This document shows positions 5,835-7,084 of a stretch of 7,084 nt of DNA, one piece after another. Below the pieces are notes generated by a model that saw only the letters and a program-made list of their open reading frames with translations, ran no database searches and was not told the DNA's origin. The stretch comes from an uncultured Oribacterium sp. (GTDB lineage Bacteria; Bacillota; Clostridia; Lachnospirales; Lachnospiraceae), in the NCBI GenBank assembly GCA_938030845.1, contig CALHIC010000296.1, forward strand, positions 1 through 7,084. The letters are read 5' to 3'. The position numbers and the translations under genes were made by a program. The stretch's first letter is position 1, and every line of letters begins with the position of its first letter.

Positions 5835-6917
5835 CTACTCTTCATCTCCAAAAGAAATACCCAGCATCTTGGCTTCCTTTACAATTCCGGAATCCGGATC
5901 CACCGTTTTTAATTTGCCGGCAATATCTGCCAAGGGAACCGTTGTGATTTCATTATTCTTTAAAGAAAGCATCACGCCGTATTTTTCCTTCTTAATCATT
6001 CTGGCAGCTTCCGCACCGATTCTTGTAGCAAAAACACGGTCATAGGGAACCGGCTGTCCACCTCTTTGGGTGTGTCCGGGAACGGTTACCCTAACCTCTG
6101 CACCGGTTTTTTCCTCTATTTCCTTCGCCAGCTTATAGGCTACGGAAGGATGATTCTTCCTATCCTCCGCCAGCTTCTTCTTTAATTCCTTCTTTGTCAG
6201 CTTAGATTCCTCCTTGGAAATAGCACCCTCTGCTATCGCTACAATAGAGAAACGGGAACCACCGGCATGACGCTCCGCAATCTTTTTACAAACCGCATTG
6301 ATATCGTAGGGTATCTCCGGAACCAAAATAATATCGGCGCCGCCGGCAAGTCCGGCATAAAGGGTAAGCAGTCCTACCTTATGTCCCATAATCTCTACAA
6401 TAAATACTCTACCATGGCTGGCAGCTGTAGTATGAATACAGTCAATGGCATTGGTAGCCACTTGAACAGCAGAATAAAAACCGAAGGTCATATCTGTACC
6501 GTACAAATCATTATCAATGGTCTTGGGACAACCGATAACATTCAATCCTTCTTCCGACAAAAGATTGGCTGTTTTTAAAGAACCGTTGCCTCCTAATACC
6601 ACGAGACAATCCAGGCGAAGCTTTCTATATGTATGTTTCATCGCCTCAACCTTGTCCAATCCATTGGCATCCGGTTCCCGAATCTGTTTGAAGGGTGTTC
6701 TACTGGTTCCCAGAATGGTTCCGCCTTCTGTCAAAATTCCGGAGAAGTCGGAACGCTCCATCTTACGATATTCGTCATAAATCAAACCCTTGTAACCATC
6801 CAGAAAACCATAGATTTCCACGTCTCCCAATAGGTTATATAGGGTTTTTCCCACACCGCGCATGGTTGCATTTAAAGCCTGACAGTCTCCTCCACTGGTT
6901 AATATTCCTACTCTCAT
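5835..6917 (-). CDS. pfkA: 6-phosphofructokinase, group III (mixed-substrate) type
   Basis: This 360-residue cytoplasmic enzyme phosphorylates fructose 6-phosphate to fructose 1,6-bisphosphate in glycolysis. Visible motifs: phosphate loop GGDCQALNA (9-17, with Q-A where E. coli has P-G); GGTILGTSRT (65-74); GGNGS (109-113); catalytic PKTIDND (131-137, D135 matching E. coli D127); sugar-phosphate residues SHGR (167-170) and MGH (177-179); and PGHTQRGGQPVPYDR (280-294). G112 matches E. coli G104, as in ATP users, while K132 matches the lysine at 124 seen in PPi-dependent and group III enzymes, so the phosphate donor cannot be assigned with certainty; ATP is my preference. The E. coli effector-site K-K-H segment reads G-S-R-F here, suggesting weak or altered allostery. 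The ATG at 6917 has AAAGGGGG just upstream. A 24-codon TTG extension to 6989 would run through the promoter and has no family similarity, so I reject it. Confidence 0.93.
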   Translation of the reverse strand: MRVGILTSGGDCQALNATMRGVGKTLYNLLGDVEIYGFLDGYKGLIYDEYRKMERSDFSGILTEGGTILGTSRTPFKQIREPDANGLDKVEAMKHTYRKLRLDCLVVLGGNGSLKTANLLSEEGLNVIGCPKTIDNDLYGTDMTFGFYSAVQVATNAIDCIHTTAASHGRVFIVEIMGHKVGLLTLYAGLAGGADIILVPEIPYDINAVCKKIAERHAGGSRFSIVAIAEGAISKEESKLTKKELKKKLAEDRKNHPSVAYKLAKEIEEKTGAEVRVTVPGHTQRGGQPVPYDRVFATRIGAEAARMIKKEKYGVMLSLKNNEITTVPLADIAGKLKTVDPDSGIVKEAKMLGISFGDEE

Positions 6918-6960
6918 CCTTACCCCCTTTAACTCACTACGGCAGAAATCTTGCTTTTCT

Positions 6961-6989
6961 ACAATAGAACAAAGTATAAGGAAAAGCAA
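6961..6989 (-). promoter_or_regulatory. pfkA: Candidate pfkA promoter
   Basis: On the minus strand TTGCTT (6989-6984) is separated by exactly 17 bp from TATTGT (6966-6961). Each hexamer agrees with the sigma-A consensus at about four of six positions. The predicted start is near 6954, leaving a 5' leader of roughly 37 bases before the pfkA ATG. It follows the tRNA terminator directly, so pfkA is likely transcribed independently. TATACT at about 6978-6973 is an alternative -10 but lacks a partner -35. Confidence 0.45.
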
Positions 6990-6990
6990 T

Positions 6991-7017
6991 AAAAAAAGAG
7001 ACTATTAAAGTCTCTTT
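6991..7017 (-). terminator. Intrinsic terminator of the tRNA-fMet transcript
   Basis: On the minus strand AAAGAGACT (7017-7009), loop TTAAT and AGTCTCTTT (7003-6995) form a perfect 9-bp hairpin that runs into a stretch of seven Ts. It begins two bases after the tRNA's last base. The stem is AT-rich but the geometry is standard for a rho-independent terminator, and it separates the tRNA from pfkA. Confidence 0.88.
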
Positions 7018-7019
7018 CG

Positions 7020-7084
<65 letters not shown>

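Noticed and set aside
6918..6989. 24-codon N-terminal extension of pfkA from a TTG at 6989
   Set aside because: The family N-terminus (MRVGILTSGGDC) begins at 6917 behind a strong GGGGG site; the extension overlaps the candidate promoter and follows directly on the terminator.

Overview
The window looks like a stretch of Firmicutes/Clostridia chromosome, most likely a Lachnospiraceae-type organism. This rests on moderate-to-low GC content, strong AAGGAGG-type ribosome binding sites, the gene order dnaX-ybaB-recR, a mixed-type phosphofructokinase of the form found in that group, and an initiator tRNA lacking an encoded CCA. The genus is inference; no 16S sequence is present to fix it. Every gene lies on the minus strand, so the biological reading direction is from 7084 down to 1.

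Reading in the transcribed direction, the window opens inside an initiator tRNA-Met (7084-7020), followed two bases later by a compact intrinsic terminator (7017-6991). pfkA (6917-5835) has its own candidate promoter immediately after that terminator. A 124-base gap with three tandem 13-bp repeats separates it from dnaX (5710-4130), which starts with TTG. A 138-base gap ending in a perfect dyad against the ribosome binding site leads to a tightly packed run: ybaB (3991-3650), recR (3650-3054, one-base overlap), a 700-residue TPR/acidic protein of unknown function (3036-934) and a CvpA-family membrane protein (930-259).

The last 258 bases hold no protein gene. They contain a very strong sigma-A-type promoter (TTGACA, 17 bp, extended TAAGAT) with helically phased A-tracts upstream of it, and then a leader ending in a CTTGAAAA element typical of Firmicutes rRNA operon leaders. 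An rRNA operon probably begins just past position 1. The overall order dnaX-ybaB-recR-(two genes)-rrn parallels the B. subtilis order dnaX-yaaK-recR-yaaL-bofA-rrnA.

Functionally, dnaX (clamp loader), ybaB (nucleoid-associated) and recR (recombinational repair) form the familiar DNA replication and repair cluster. pfkA (glycolysis) and tRNA-fMet are independent neighbours. The least understood gene is the 700-residue protein: its N-terminus is TPR, and its centre looks like an AAA+ ATPase of the CbxX/SpoVK type that has lost its Walker A motif. That is the best candidate for something undescribed here.
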